Source of the DNA: Pogona vitticeps | Taxonomy: Eukaryota; Chordata; Lepidosauria; Squamata; Agamidae | Direction: 5' to 3' | Assembly (NCBI RefSeq): GCF_051106095.1 | Contig: NC_135792.1 | Span: 13,263,501-13,327,500 of the forward strand | DNA: 64,000 nucleotides | Shown: positions 1-10,294 of the stretch, in pieces | Layout of the letters: each line of letters begins with the position of its first letter | Position numbering within the stretch: position 1 is the stretch's first letter | The notes under the pieces: generated by a model | What the model saw: the letters and a program-made list of their open reading frames with translations, nothing else | Database searches by the model: none | What the model was told of the DNA's origin: nothing | Translations under genes and position numbers: made by a program

Positions 1-1440
1 CTTTACAGCCTAGAACGGTTTGGAGATCAGGTGTAGTGAAAGGGTGGTATAGATATTAAGAAATATGATTGCAGTGAAAATTAAGTAGGAGCACATTGTG
101 ATTATGAGACAGATGTATGTAGTTCTATGTTTCTTGGACTGCAAATCCCAAAATTCTCCAAAGGGCTATGTAGCCTGGAGAATTCTGGGAGCTGTAGTCC
201 AAAAAACGCTGATCCACACACCTCCGATTCTGAGTATGTTTGTTTACCATGAAGATGTTTATGTTTTCCCTAAATGTTTCTAGGCACTGGTCTCTTGAAG
301 ATTAATAAATATCTTGGAGCATGACAATGGAATCTGGAAAATGGAGCACACACACTGGACCTCCCTAGGAGTTCATTGGTCTGATATTTGCAGATGAATT
401 CCCATAAACATCTAAATGATCCATGAAGATCAACAGTGCCTTCTGGACAATATAAACTTTGTGCCAAGAGTAAACTTCAACACACATGCCAAAACCCCTG
501 ATAATCTTGTTATTCACCAACATAATTACAGTAAGTCAAACACTGGGGAATAATTTTCCCTAACAGAGTTGCTACTTGTATTAAAAGGAGAGTAGTTTAT
601 ATTATAACAGATTTTCCTTGGAAGAAAAATAAAAGTGTAGGTCCTGCTGTATAATTTGCTGTGTAAAACTGACAGATAAGATAGTCCATATATTTGTACC
701 ACTGACAGGGACAGAGAAAACAACTGCCAAAACATTCACATAGTTGTGGCATAATACAAGTTAAAGCTCACCCAGTCACAGAGCCTGGAAAAGTTATTTT
801 TTGTACTACATCTGCCAAAAGCCACTGTTGATTTCAACAGACAGTTCCGAGACTTGTATTCTCTGGTTGAAAGCAGGCCTTTGCACTGTGAAGGCTATAG
901 TGCACACACCCATGCTATTAAATTCTGGCTGAAATTGAAAAAGGGGATAGGATAGAATCTAGTACTGGCTGCTTTTAAAGAGATGCTAAATCTTAACAAT
1001 TTTATCTTGGAATCAGGAAATTTTACAAATTATATATGAGATATCATTAGACTGCAACACCCATCAGCCCCAGTCAGTGTAGCGAAGGATAAGAAAAGTT
1101 TGGGATTACATTCTAGCAAAATCTGGAGTACCATGCCTTGCCCATCCCCACCCCACCTCCATTTTTTGGGGTAGACATAGCCAGCCGCCCCCATAGGTCT
1201 AGGGCTATATGTCTTTCTATAATAAAAGATTTGAGCACCAGTTTCTGGTTTTTCAATTTGTAAGCTATTCTACAAAGTAATGCTGCATAGAAATGGATAA
1301 ATTTAGTAAGAAACAATAAATTAAGTTTAGGGAGGTCCTTAGAAAGAACTGGCTCTTGAATAGGAGATACTTCCAACAAAGTGCCCTACTGTGGGATCCC
1401 AGAAATGACACCTGTGGGGCCCTTGTCTGCTCCAGGGATT
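1..1440. other. Intergenic DNA upstream of ZNF507, no gene seen
   Basis: No exon, RNA gene or recognised long repeat was found apart from the small foldback repeat at 135-202 and a short similar fragment near 1044-1075. Short open frames occur on both strands at the length expected by chance in AT-rich DNA and match nothing familiar. Confidence 0.5.
135..202. repeat. Short foldback repeat
   Basis: The left end reads TGGACTGCAAATCCC and the right end reads GGGAGCTGTAGTCCA, a near-perfect inverted pair around a short loop that itself contains inverted AATTCT boxes. The ACTACAACTCCCAG-type foldback is common in reptile genomes. More decayed relatives are visible near 8789-8905 and 25233-25325. 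The superfamily cannot be assigned from the sequence. Confidence 0.5.
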
Positions 1441-1446
1441 TCCATA

Positions 1447-1740
1447 GAATCATAAAACATTGGAGTTTGAAGGGACCTATAGGGCTGTCAAGTCCAACCA
1501 CTGCTTGGTGCAAAAATACATGCCACAATATATCTAGTTGTATACCTTTCCCTTGGATGCTTCTAGTGTTGTAGGGCTCATCACCTCTCAAGGTAATTGG
1601 TTCCACTGTTGTACTACTCTAATAGGAAGTTTTTCTTAGTATTTGACTGAAATCTGGCTTCCTATAACTTGAGCCCATTTTTACGCATCCTGCACTCTGG
1701 AATGATTGAGAACAGATCCTGCCCTTCCTCTCTATGATAG
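1447..1740 (-). repeat. CR1 LINE 3' end fragment
   Basis: On the + strand the block opens with AGAATCATAAAACATTGGAG and goes on through GACCTATAGGGCTGTCAAGT. This is the reverse complement of the CR1 3' tail, which ends in repeated ATTCTATG units in sauropsids. No open reading frame survives. The copy is old and 5' truncated. Confidence 0.65.
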
Positions 1741-1767
1741 TCTTTAAAGTATTTGAAAAGTGATATT

Positions 1768-1860
1768 TTAGAAGAAGGGAATGGTAAGCCACTTCTAAGT
1801 ATTCTCTGTCCTAGCGTTACCAGAAGTCAGAAATGACTTGATGGCGCATGATTACAGTAT
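1768..1860 (+). repeat. Sauria SINE 3' part
   Basis: The block reads GGGAATGGTAAGCCACTTCT and ends near GAAATGACTTGATGGCGCA, the BovB-related 3' body and tail of Sauria-family SINEs. The tRNA-like head is missing. Confidence 0.55.
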
Positions 1861-1861
1861 T

Positions 1862-2978
1862 ATTGTTTTAGATATTCAGTTTTAGATATATGAAACAAGT
1901 ACACCAATCTTGCAAGGCAGGCTGATATCCCTATCCCTATATTTTGGTTTGTGAGCTTGAAAGAGCGTGAGCTGAAACCATCTACTGCAATCAAGATAGA
2001 GGCTAGATTGAATGGGAGACTGCTTGGTTCAAGGCACAGCCTCTTTGTCAATAGACCCCAGTAGCTCTCAGCGTATGTGCTCATTAAGCAAATATTATTT
2101 GAAAAGGAAAAAAAAGGCAAGTTCTCTGGAATGTTTTCTTGTATATTACATCGTACTGATTTGGCACTGTTTTATGTGTTTGATTTTATAAGTAGTTGAA
2201 TTGGTGGGAGCCAATAAAAATAAAGCAATATGTGTATTTCAACATCATAAACAAATGTAAGCTCAAAAAGATGAATTTATGGAATATCCGTGCTATTGAA
2301 TATTGAACGAGTACATTGTCATGGTGAGGATGCTCTTTGTTTTTCAGCATAACAAAGCACCATAACCAGAAGCCTTAATCATGGCTTGCTGTGGCAAATG
2401 TTTACAGTATTAACTCATTTGGAAGGGGAAATCCACCCTTACAATATAGTCCTGATGCTGCATTAAACTCAGTGATGCCCATACAAGATCCTCAGTCAAA
2501 CTAGATTTCATAGTTCCAGTGTGGCTGGCAAGTTGCACATTTGCTAGATAAGAAGAAATGAATTGCAAAAGAGGAGGGGAGGTTCCATATACTAATTTAT
2601 AAATGTAAATATGCATTTCAACATCATAAACAAGATCACCATTAGTAGGAATGATGAAAATTGCAGTCTAACAAGATTGGGGGGGGGTACATATTTCCCC
2701 TCATGGTGCTAACTGGTGCCCCTTCATTTGGGTTTTTCTCTGTGAAACAAGCCTGGATGCAACAGTACTTCAGACAGAAGAATGGTCTCTAAAAAGTGGG
2801 GCACGTGGCCATCCTACTTGTAGGCCCTTCCTTTCTGTCATTTTCCATTGAAAATAAATAAAGAGCCTCTCCAGGATTATGAGCTCAATTGCAAAGCTTT
2901 TTGCAAGATGGCGGTAATTTCATAACAGACTCAAGTCTGGCAATTGATGTGGGCAAATGGAATACATTGTATCACAAG
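1862..2978. other. Intergenic DNA, nothing recognised
   Basis: AT-rich sequence with a G8 run near 2680. No coding exon, RNA gene or confidently named repeat was seen on either strand. Confidence 0.4.
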
Positions 2979-3377
2979 TAGAGATGGGCACGAACCTCAG
3001 TTCAAAGGTTAATGCCAGTTCATTAGCAAGGCACCTCTGTTCCCTTTCCCTATTCCCCACCTGGCTCCCCCACTCACCAGCCAGCATGCGCTGCTCTTTC
3101 CCTCCTTTTCATGCAATCGTCCAGTTGCAGCAGGAGCACATACTTCACTCCTCTGCCTCCTCTGGCAACCACCCACTCAAAGGCAGGAATCCCTGCCTTG
3201 CCCCCTTGTCTGAGTGCGTGGGTACCAAAGGAGATGGAGGAGGGAAGCACAAATTCCTTCTGTGACTGGACGATTGCGCAAAGAGGAGGGAAAGCGCAGT
3301 GTGTGCCCACTGGTGAGTGGGGAAAGGGGCCAACAAACCAGCATGAACCCCCAAACTGAGGTTCATGCCCATCTCTA
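2979..3377. mobile_element. Foldback DNA transposon (TAGAGATGGG ends)
   Basis: The element starts TAGAGATGGGCACGAACCTC and ends with the inverted counterpart, finishing CATGCCCATCTCTA. The arms run through most of its 399 bp, which is why similar short open frames appear on both strands. No transposase is present, so it is a non-autonomous element. The ends fit either a hAT-like TIR with a degraded 8-bp target duplication or a TA-flanked element. A second element with almost the same ends lies at 36784-37443. Confidence 0.6.
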
Positions 3378-3429
3378 ATCTCCTGGTTCAGGCCTGTTCC
3401 AGCCCTTTATGTTTCTTAATGGTAAGCAA

Positions 3430-4420
3430 GCAGATAATTTTTTTTTTGTCCTTTAAAAGGCTTTATTGTTCAGTCTCCTGAATTGGCTTGAAATTATTTG
3501 AACCAAAGTTATAATTTGTCCTCTGATCTAAACTGCTGAATTGTAAAAACAGCGTGATGGCCACAATTAATTATGTTTCCTCCTGACATACATATGTCAT
3601 GTCAGCAAGAAATTACAACAACCCCCCCACCATCCAATGGTTTTTAAAAACGGCCTTAAAACATTATTTAATGGTATCTTCCATCTTAAGTAATTATCTA
3701 ATTACGAATAGCTAATCTGATAATAATTGACAACTGAGAAATGCATAGTAATCAAGTACCAAAACCAACATAAGCATTATTACATCATGCTGGACTTGGA
3801 TTTTCTTACAGCTGTTTCATTACTGGGAAGCTTTGTAGCAATGAATATTCTATTAAAACTTTTTTATTAATAATAATAATTTTCACATTAGTCATCTAGT
3901 AATTCTTCAATAAATTCCTCTGGCTTCTGCATAAATATGTTTCATTATTCCTCATTATTAAAAGAAACAAACACATTCTCCTTAGCTGAAAGAAGTCATA
4001 TAATTAGATGACCTTCCTGCATATAACCATGAATAAAAAGAGTCTGACAAGAAAACTGGAAAATATTCCATCAGGCATTGGGACATTAACTACAGTTAGC
4101 TGTGACACAAGACATTATTACGCTATCAAACCCTCTCGGAAAGAATGTTTTCGAAGAGCAGCTCACCAAAAGAGACTTTAAGTTTTACTATAACATTAGA
4201 CAAGTTCCTGGATTCCCAACCGTTTATCACCAATTTCTTCATTTAGCTATTTTAAACGTGCTTTTAAAACATAGTTGATAAACTAGTAAAAACTGTATAC
4301 AATGCAAATGACATTCCAGATAATTATTGACTTAATGCCTGGCCATAAAATGATAACAAACAGGATGGTTTTTGATTTAGTGCCTTTTAAAAAATTCACA
4401 CTTCAAGTGTGCACCAGGCT
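3430..4420. promoter_or_regulatory. Candidate conserved non-coding block
   Basis: This kilobase is AT-rich, free of recognisable repeats, and dense in homeodomain-type cores (TAATTA, AATTAT, TAATAATTGA), together with a CATATG-centred palindrome near 3588-3602. It lies about 6 kb upstream of the ZNF507 promoter, next to the large intergenic region that in other amniotes separates ZNF507 from TSHZ3 and is rich in conserved elements. Enhancer function is inferred from composition and position only. Confidence 0.3.
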
Positions 4421-4891
4421 TTGAATGTAGTGTTGCTGCCACCTCAAGGTCTCCGAGGAAAAGTGTAACCGCACATTTCTACTGTTTTAGCTTCTGTACA
4501 AGGAGGCTTTGCAGGCTGATGAGTAGGTACACTGAGAGACTCTGAGGGCATGGGCTTTCTTCATATATCTGTGAATAATTCTGCATATATTCAACAACGT
4601 TAAGGCCTATTCTACATGCAGCAGAATCCTGAGGCAGTAAAATTATTGCACCACTTCAAACAACTACATGGACTGGTGGTGTTAGTGTCCTTTTTTAAAA
4701 AATTCCTTGCAAATGTTAAAATATATTCCCTTTTTTAATTTTTAAAGTCAATTGTTCACCTCTGGAGAATATAACTTTCTTCAAGGTAACCCAACATGTA
4801 CATCACAGTAAATTGATGTATGGGAGAGTTCCAAAGTCTGGGAACAGCAAAAGAGAGGCCCTCCACTCCCACACATTCATCCCCACCAAAT

Positions 4892-5450
4892 TATAGAATT
4901 ATGAAGGTGAAAGGGTGTATTAACCCTTGAAGTTCAGCCCCCTACTCAATGCCCCTGTGAAAGTGATGGGACTGAGAAGAATGCCTTTCCTGATGATCTT
5001 AACACTCAATCAGGCTCATAAAGGGAGATGCGGTCCATGTAGCTTGGGCTCACGCCATTTAATGCTTTATAGATTAGAATCAACACCTTGAATTCAGCCA
5101 GGAAACAGATCAACAGCCCATGGACCTGCTGTAACCGGAGGTTTACGTGATCCCTGCAACCAGCCCCAGTGAGCAACCTGGCTGCAGCATTTTGGACTTC
5201 TGAAGTTTCCTGACACTTTCCATAGGCAGCCCCACATGCAGTAGATTATTGTAATCCTGCTGGGATGTTACTAAGGCACGTGTTATTGTGGCCAGTTCAG
5301 ACCTCTCCAGGAACGGTCGCAGATGGTATATAGTTGTAATTGTGCAAAGGCACTTCTGGCCACTGCTGAAACCGGGACATCAGGAGTCAGAGATAAGTCT
5401 AGGAGCACCTGTGTTTCATCTCATCCAGCACAGGCTGCACCCTGATTCCA
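4892..5450 (-). repeat. CR1-type tail followed by an old LINE-like fragment
   Basis: The block opens with TATAGAATTATGAAGGTGAA and includes CCCCCTACTCAATGCCC, matching the reverse complement of a CR1 3' end. From about 5010 it continues into another sequence (CTGCAGCATTTTGGACTTCT, GCAGCCCCACATGCAG) that resembles a dispersed reptile retroposon. The second part could not be assigned to a family. No open frame remains. Confidence 0.45.
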
Positions 5451-5459
5451 TATGATCTG

Positions 5460-8166
5460 CCTTTCAAGTGACCAGAAAACAATGCCTTCTCTGATGACAT
5501 TCAATATAGGAGGCCACTGCCTCTGGAAGAAATAACCTCTTCCTCTCAGTTGCTTCCCCTCATTGCCTTTGTCCTTTGTGCAGTGGATGGGTGTGCAAGT
5601 TGGTGTTGTCTTCTAGTAGATGGTAGTTTTGATGAAGCTGGGTGCTGAATTCCATAAATAGTTTGACTATCTGGAATATGTACACTTACAGATGCCCCCA
5701 TACCAGTAAAAGATTATGACATCATGGGTAACATAGTCAGAAGGGTTAATATTTAGTTATGTATGACTGAATATGAATGTATCAATACTGTAAAATTGCT
5801 ATAATAACATATTAAACTATCCACCATTTGTTACCCCTTAAAGCCATCCCAAATCTGCTGCCTTCAGTGGCTGCCTCACTCTGCCTAATGATACGGCCGG
5901 CCATGGATCTGGGTCATTATCAGAGATGTAAACCTTAAATACCAATTATGGATTGTACCATGGTGAAACCATGGCTATAGTTAAGGTCCAGTTCTCAGCA
6001 AACCTTTGTCGAGACCTTCATCCAGTACAAAGACAAAGAAGGCATTCTGTCGATTCATTTCCAATGTCACTGGGTCTATGACATTCAGCTTCCATTGATA
6101 GTCCCAGTGTTCATAGCCTTTCTGTAGTGAGCACTGATTCTGAAATAGGGTGAACATCGTCGCATCATATAATACATTGTGCTTCAAATTTACGATTGTT
6201 AGGACCCCAATTAGGTGTTACATTTATAATGGAGTGCCTGTTATAAAGTATCTGAAGGGGTTCCGGTACACTCATGTTCTCAAGTGCAGAAAATGCATGG
6301 ACTGGGAAAATTTATTACCCTACACCATACATAAAATATATTACATCCTTTAATCCTATGTTTCTTGAGGAACTCACCGCTACTTAAACTCATTAATAAC
6401 ATTAAGGCATCCCATTCATCTTGATGACTGAAAAATACTTGAACCTAGTTCAAAAATAATAAGTAGATAGTGCAGAAGGGAGTGTGGCTTCATCAAGGTC
6501 AAAAGCGGGGCTCCAACTGACTTAAACGGGGTCGGACATTCACTGTTCATCACCAAGCACTGCACTTGGTCTTCTGCTAGGGAAGTGTTCATATCAATCT
6601 ACTCTTTTAAAATTTACAAATTCAAGATCCCTTTTTGAAGGAAGGAAATTACCCTTAAAAAAAATCTGCCCCAGTTTTGCTTCTCTCTATTTGCAACTCT
6701 TGCATGTCATCCAAATGACCCTAGTATATGCAACATCCTATTTTGTGGTAGTAATGGAATGATGAGCAACATGTAGGATCCCCAGATGTGGTTGGACTTT
6801 GTCTCCCAGCATTGCTCAACACTGACTGTGCACCCAGAGCGGGTGGGAGCATAAGTTCAACAATCTGTGCTTAGGCATATTTTGCTCAACCTTGCAATAG
6901 TGTGCTGAAACGCAATGTTCAGACTGAGATAGCAGTATTATGGGAAGCTGCATGGACCTGTAAGGTGTGTCCTAGGAAACCTCCTATAATTAGGATGTAG
7001 TGTGGTGCAATGATGAACGTGCTGTGGTAGGACTTGAGAGAGCTGGATTTTAGCTTCCACTGCGCCATGAAACTGTCTAGGTGACTTCAGGTCACTTTCT
7101 CTCACTGACCCATCCCCATTTTGGGAGTAATTTTTATTTTTTTGATTTTCTCTTCTTCACACACACACCCCTTTTCTTGGTACCATCTAGAGTTTTGGGT
7201 ACCATTAAGAGTTCTGGAGAATTTGAAAGCCTATCTATCAGATTTGGGACACAATGATGGTCCTTTAAAAAAGTTAAAAACCAGTCAAACCCAATGTTGT
7301 GAGATGAAACTGATGAGAATAACCATCCACAACACTTTAAGCTGATTCCAAGACAGATATGAAGGCGGAATAGATTTCTGTTAAGAGGAAGAGGAAGGGT
7401 TTACTTAATTACTTTACTAAGAGGGAATAGATTGTCAGATGTAGAGGACATGCAGAAAATCACAATCCGTGGTATCCCCAGTTAAAAGTATCCGGTGATG
7501 GGGAAATCACTGAAGATGTTGTAGAGCTGCTATTAGAGTAAACAATAATGGTAGATTGAATAATGGCTTGAACCATCAACTTTGGCTTGAATTACACTAT
7601 CTGCTGACCCTGGCGAAATGTGTTCTCATCTCTGATTCTTGATAGGGATGGCCCTGCTTGCTCAATGTTTGCTGCTAAGAAAAATAAAGGTTAAGATGCC
7701 AGAAGTAGCTGCTTGTTGCTGCCCTTCTCACTCATGTCCTCTAACTGGGTAGGGAACTACAGTACTTGATTCTACACTGCACTATCCAGAGGGAGAATTT
7801 AGCTGAGCTGCTCAGAGGACAAGGTGGGTGTTCCTTCTATGACTAACTCAATAGTCTGAATTGCCCAGAGAAGGTGAGTGAGAAGACTGATATATCTGCT
7901 TATTCTCTCTTTAATAGACACTTCCATGGATCTAAGTCACTCTGCCCAGTTGGGGTAAATAGGAGAGGTTAGGAGTGTTTCTTGGTCCAACCCCAGATGT
8001 ACACAGAAAGAAAACAAAGGGAAGTAAAAGAAGAAGAAAAAGCTGTTTGCATGCTGCCATTATCTTCATACAACTTTCTGGCTTTCCTTCTCTATGTAGA
8101 AAAGCAAGTGATGATCAATGCTGTTCCAGGTGCTCACCTGCTCTCTCCCTCTGGGACACTCCACGT
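5460..8166. other. Intergenic DNA, nothing firmly recognised
   Basis: Mixed AT-rich sequence without splice-consistent coding exons. Part of a foldback repeat (GGACTTTGTCTCCCAGCA) may lie near 6790-6850. Short open frames, such as one near 7121-7345, match nothing familiar and have neither homologous motifs nor splice context. Confidence 0.35.
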
Positions 8167-8321
8167 CAGGGGTCCCCAACCCCCAGGCCATGGAGCAGTA
8201 CCAGTTCATGGCCTTGGAAGGACCTTCCAACAACCTACTGCATAACAAGTACCCCCCACCCCTTGGGACAATGGTCTTCAACTAAATTGGTCCCTGGTGT
8301 CAAAAGTGTTGGGGACCACTG
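8167..8321. mobile_element. hAT-type non-autonomous transposon
   Basis: The left end CAGGGGTCCCCAACCCCC and the right end GTTGGGGACCACTG are inverted repeats typical of hAT elements, resembling the Zaphod/Tip100 group. The flanking octamers CTCCACGT and CTCTGTGT differ at three positions, all transitions, consistent with an old 8-bp target duplication. At 155 bp it carries no transposase. Confidence 0.65.
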
Positions 8322-9032
8322 CTCTGTGTAATTAGAACATCCTACTTCTTTGTGTAATGCTTCAGGAAGATTGGGCTTAACCACCTACAGAGACTAAGCA
8401 CCTGCCGTGTCAATCATTGTGGCCTTAAACCAGAGTTTAGTCAGTTACTACAAGTAATTCATTTTGTAACTCCTTATGAAAATCCACCCAGTAACTAGTT
8501 ACTGTTCCAAGAAAAAGTACTTCCTCTGAATTGCTCATTGCTTCCTTCCTGTTATGTGGAAGGGTGTTGAAGAATAATAAAAGAGGGCAATTAACATTAA
8601 CATTTGTGCTCAAAATGTGTTTTGAAAGGTTTTAACATGCTTTTAAAAAGTAGCTAGAAAATCCTGCTTGTTCGTAACAACCTTCCAACATAGACCAAAA
8701 TGGCTACCTGTTTGAATATTACTTGTGTCCTTTATTGCATATAATAATATTATTTGTAACTCTGAAGTTAGTTGTCTCATCATTTGGCTCTCCAGATGTT
8801 TTAGACTTCAACTCCCAGAATCTCTGCTACTAACTATTCTAGCTATATCTTATGAGAGCTGAAATCCAAAAGACTGGGCAGGCCAAAGGTAAAGAACCAC
8901 TATTCTAAGCTCTAATTATAGATAGCCTTGCAGAAGGTGTGAAAATACAATGAGATCTGAGAACCCAAATTTGTCACTGCTTTGCACACCTATCTAGAAA
9001 TATAAGCCCACTAGACTTAAATCAAGTTTACT
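8322..9032. other. Intergenic DNA with a degraded foldback repeat
   Basis: About 8789-8905 contains ACTTCAACTCCCAGAATCTC and an inverted, worn partner (GAGAGCTGAAATCC), a relative of the foldback at 135-202. The remainder is unassigned and shows no exon. Confidence 0.4.
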
Positions 9033-9044
9033 TCTGACTACCAG

Positions 9045-9401
9045 ACTTAATGGTATGAAGAAATGTGGAATATAGCCATTAATGATAAATTAACCTGGGA
9101 AATCAAGATTAGAAAAGGAAGGTTGAAATGTAATATTTTAAAGAAAAAGGGAATTCATTTTTGTTATATGTGTTTTAGAAAGGGAAATTATACAAACCTG
9201 GAGAAGAATCAGTGCATTTTTGGAGAGAAATGGTGTGGTATGAATTATAAAGAAAAATGAAATGAAATTTAGTCCCAAGGGTGGGGAGTTGCACAGGGTT
9301 GATAATTCTGGTTTTGTTTATTTTTAAGTTGATTTATTGATAACATTTTGTATACTTGTTTCTTTTTGCTTGAAAATAATTTTTTTTAAAAAAAAAACAC
9401 C
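9045..9401 (+). mobile_element. 5'-truncated L1-like LINE
   Basis: The segment is flanked by an exact 12-bp direct repeat, TCTGACTACCAG, at 9033-9044 and 9402-9413. It ends in a T-rich/A-rich tail, as expected for target-primed LINE insertion. A 65-codon open frame (9063-9260) ending in FGEKWCGMNYKEK could be the end of an ORF2-like protein followed by a short 3' UTR. The family is uncertain, but the insertion structure is clear. Confidence 0.55.
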
Positions 9402-9751
9402 TCTGACTACCAGTTTTAAGAGTTTTGCACAGGAGCATACATTAAAGAAGGGATCATAACTCAGGAAAAACCTGTTTGCATGCTAAAGCCACAGAAATCA
9501 CTCCTCACCATGCCCATGTGAACCTTGGTGAGCCAGTGCCAATTAGCAGGTAGAGGAGTGAAACTGGACAGCATGCAGTGGTTAGTACATTTCAGGAAAG
9601 TGGGGAACACCACCATGTGACATCTAGGCAGACAGGAAGCACTAACACGCGCCTTTGTGCATGAAGAGTGCAACCCAGGCACCCTGATTTTGAAAAAGGA
9701 CAAATAGGTCAGTTTTTAAGATGCTCCAGATTTATTTTTCCTGTGCATATT

Positions 9752-9932
9752 ATGTGAGTCCAGTCGGAACCAACTTTTAGCGACCCTCGTGGGGCTTTCA
9801 AGGTAAGTTGAGATATTTAAGGAGTGGTTTTACCACTTCTGCACCCCCAATTTAGAACTAAGGATTCGAACCCACGGCTCCAAAAATCCTGGTTTGTCAC
9901 TCTATCCCCTACCTACACCGTACTGGGTGTCA
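9752..9932 (-). repeat. Sauria SINE, reverse orientation
   Basis: Read on the minus strand, the unit begins with a tRNA-related head whose B-box-like part appears on the + strand as GGATTCGAACCCACGGCTCC, followed by GGAGTGGTTTTACCACTTCT. It ends near the BovB-like tail seen on the + strand as AGTCGGAACCAACTTTTAGC. Both the tRNA-like head and the BovB-like tail are present, so the copy is close to full length. Confidence 0.7.
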
Positions 9933-10095
9933 CCTTGTTTTCCTGTGTGTCTAAATATTATCGAAATATTATCGATAAGGATCTACAGCTATCTAGAGGA
10001 GCAGGAGAAGGAAAACGGCACGTGTTTGACCACGTCGGTTTGGTTAGCGGGGAGGCACGCGTGCCAGGCGCCAGGCCTCAGCGAGTCCCGCTACG

Positions 10096-10109
10096 GTCGC
10101 CATGGTAAC
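10096..10109. promoter_or_regulatory. RFX X-box motif
   Basis: GTCGCCATGGTAAC matches the palindromic X-box GTTGCCATGGCAAC at 12 of 14 positions. RFX factors bind such sites in promoters. Binding here is an inference from motif quality and position in the CpG island. Confidence 0.55.
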
Positions 10110-10185
10110 AAATGGATGGAGGCGGTGGAGGGAGAAAGCCGCGGCATGGAACTTTCACTTCTGGCCACCTGATCAGGCTCCGCGG

Positions 10186-10195
10186 GTCACGTGAT
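10186..10195. promoter_or_regulatory. CACGTG E-box (USF/TFE type)
   Basis: GTCACGTGAT is a strong USF/MiT-type E-box in the proximal promoter, about 25 bp before the YY1-type site. Confidence 0.5.
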
Positions 10196-10209
10196 TCGGT
10201 TTCCATCGT

Positions 10210-10219
10210 CGCCATTTTG
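10210..10219. promoter_or_regulatory. YY1-type site near the transcription start
   Basis: CGCCATTTTG is the reverse complement of the CAAAATGGCG form of the YY1 consensus. YY1 sites often lie at or just after the start of transcription in CpG promoters, which suggests initiation around 10200-10250. Confidence 0.5.
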
Positions 10220-10294
10220 AAGCGGTGCTCCTGAAAGAAGGCAGAGGAAGAGAAGGGACTGGGAAAAAAAATCCCGTTGCATTCTTTTGGGAAG
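10220..10294 (+). other. ZNF507: ZNF507 non-coding exon 1 (approximate start)
   Basis: A good splice donor, GAAG followed by GTGGGT, ends this exon at 10294. The start is approximate and placed by the YY1-type site. The next exon opens only five bases before the start codon, so the 5' UTR must come mainly from upstream exons. Other donors in the island are possible; transcript data would decide. Confidence 0.45.

Noticed and set aside
2957-3372. Paired open frames on opposite strands near 3.1 kb
   Set aside because: They are mirror images because the sequence is a foldback transposon. Neither encodes a recognisable protein.
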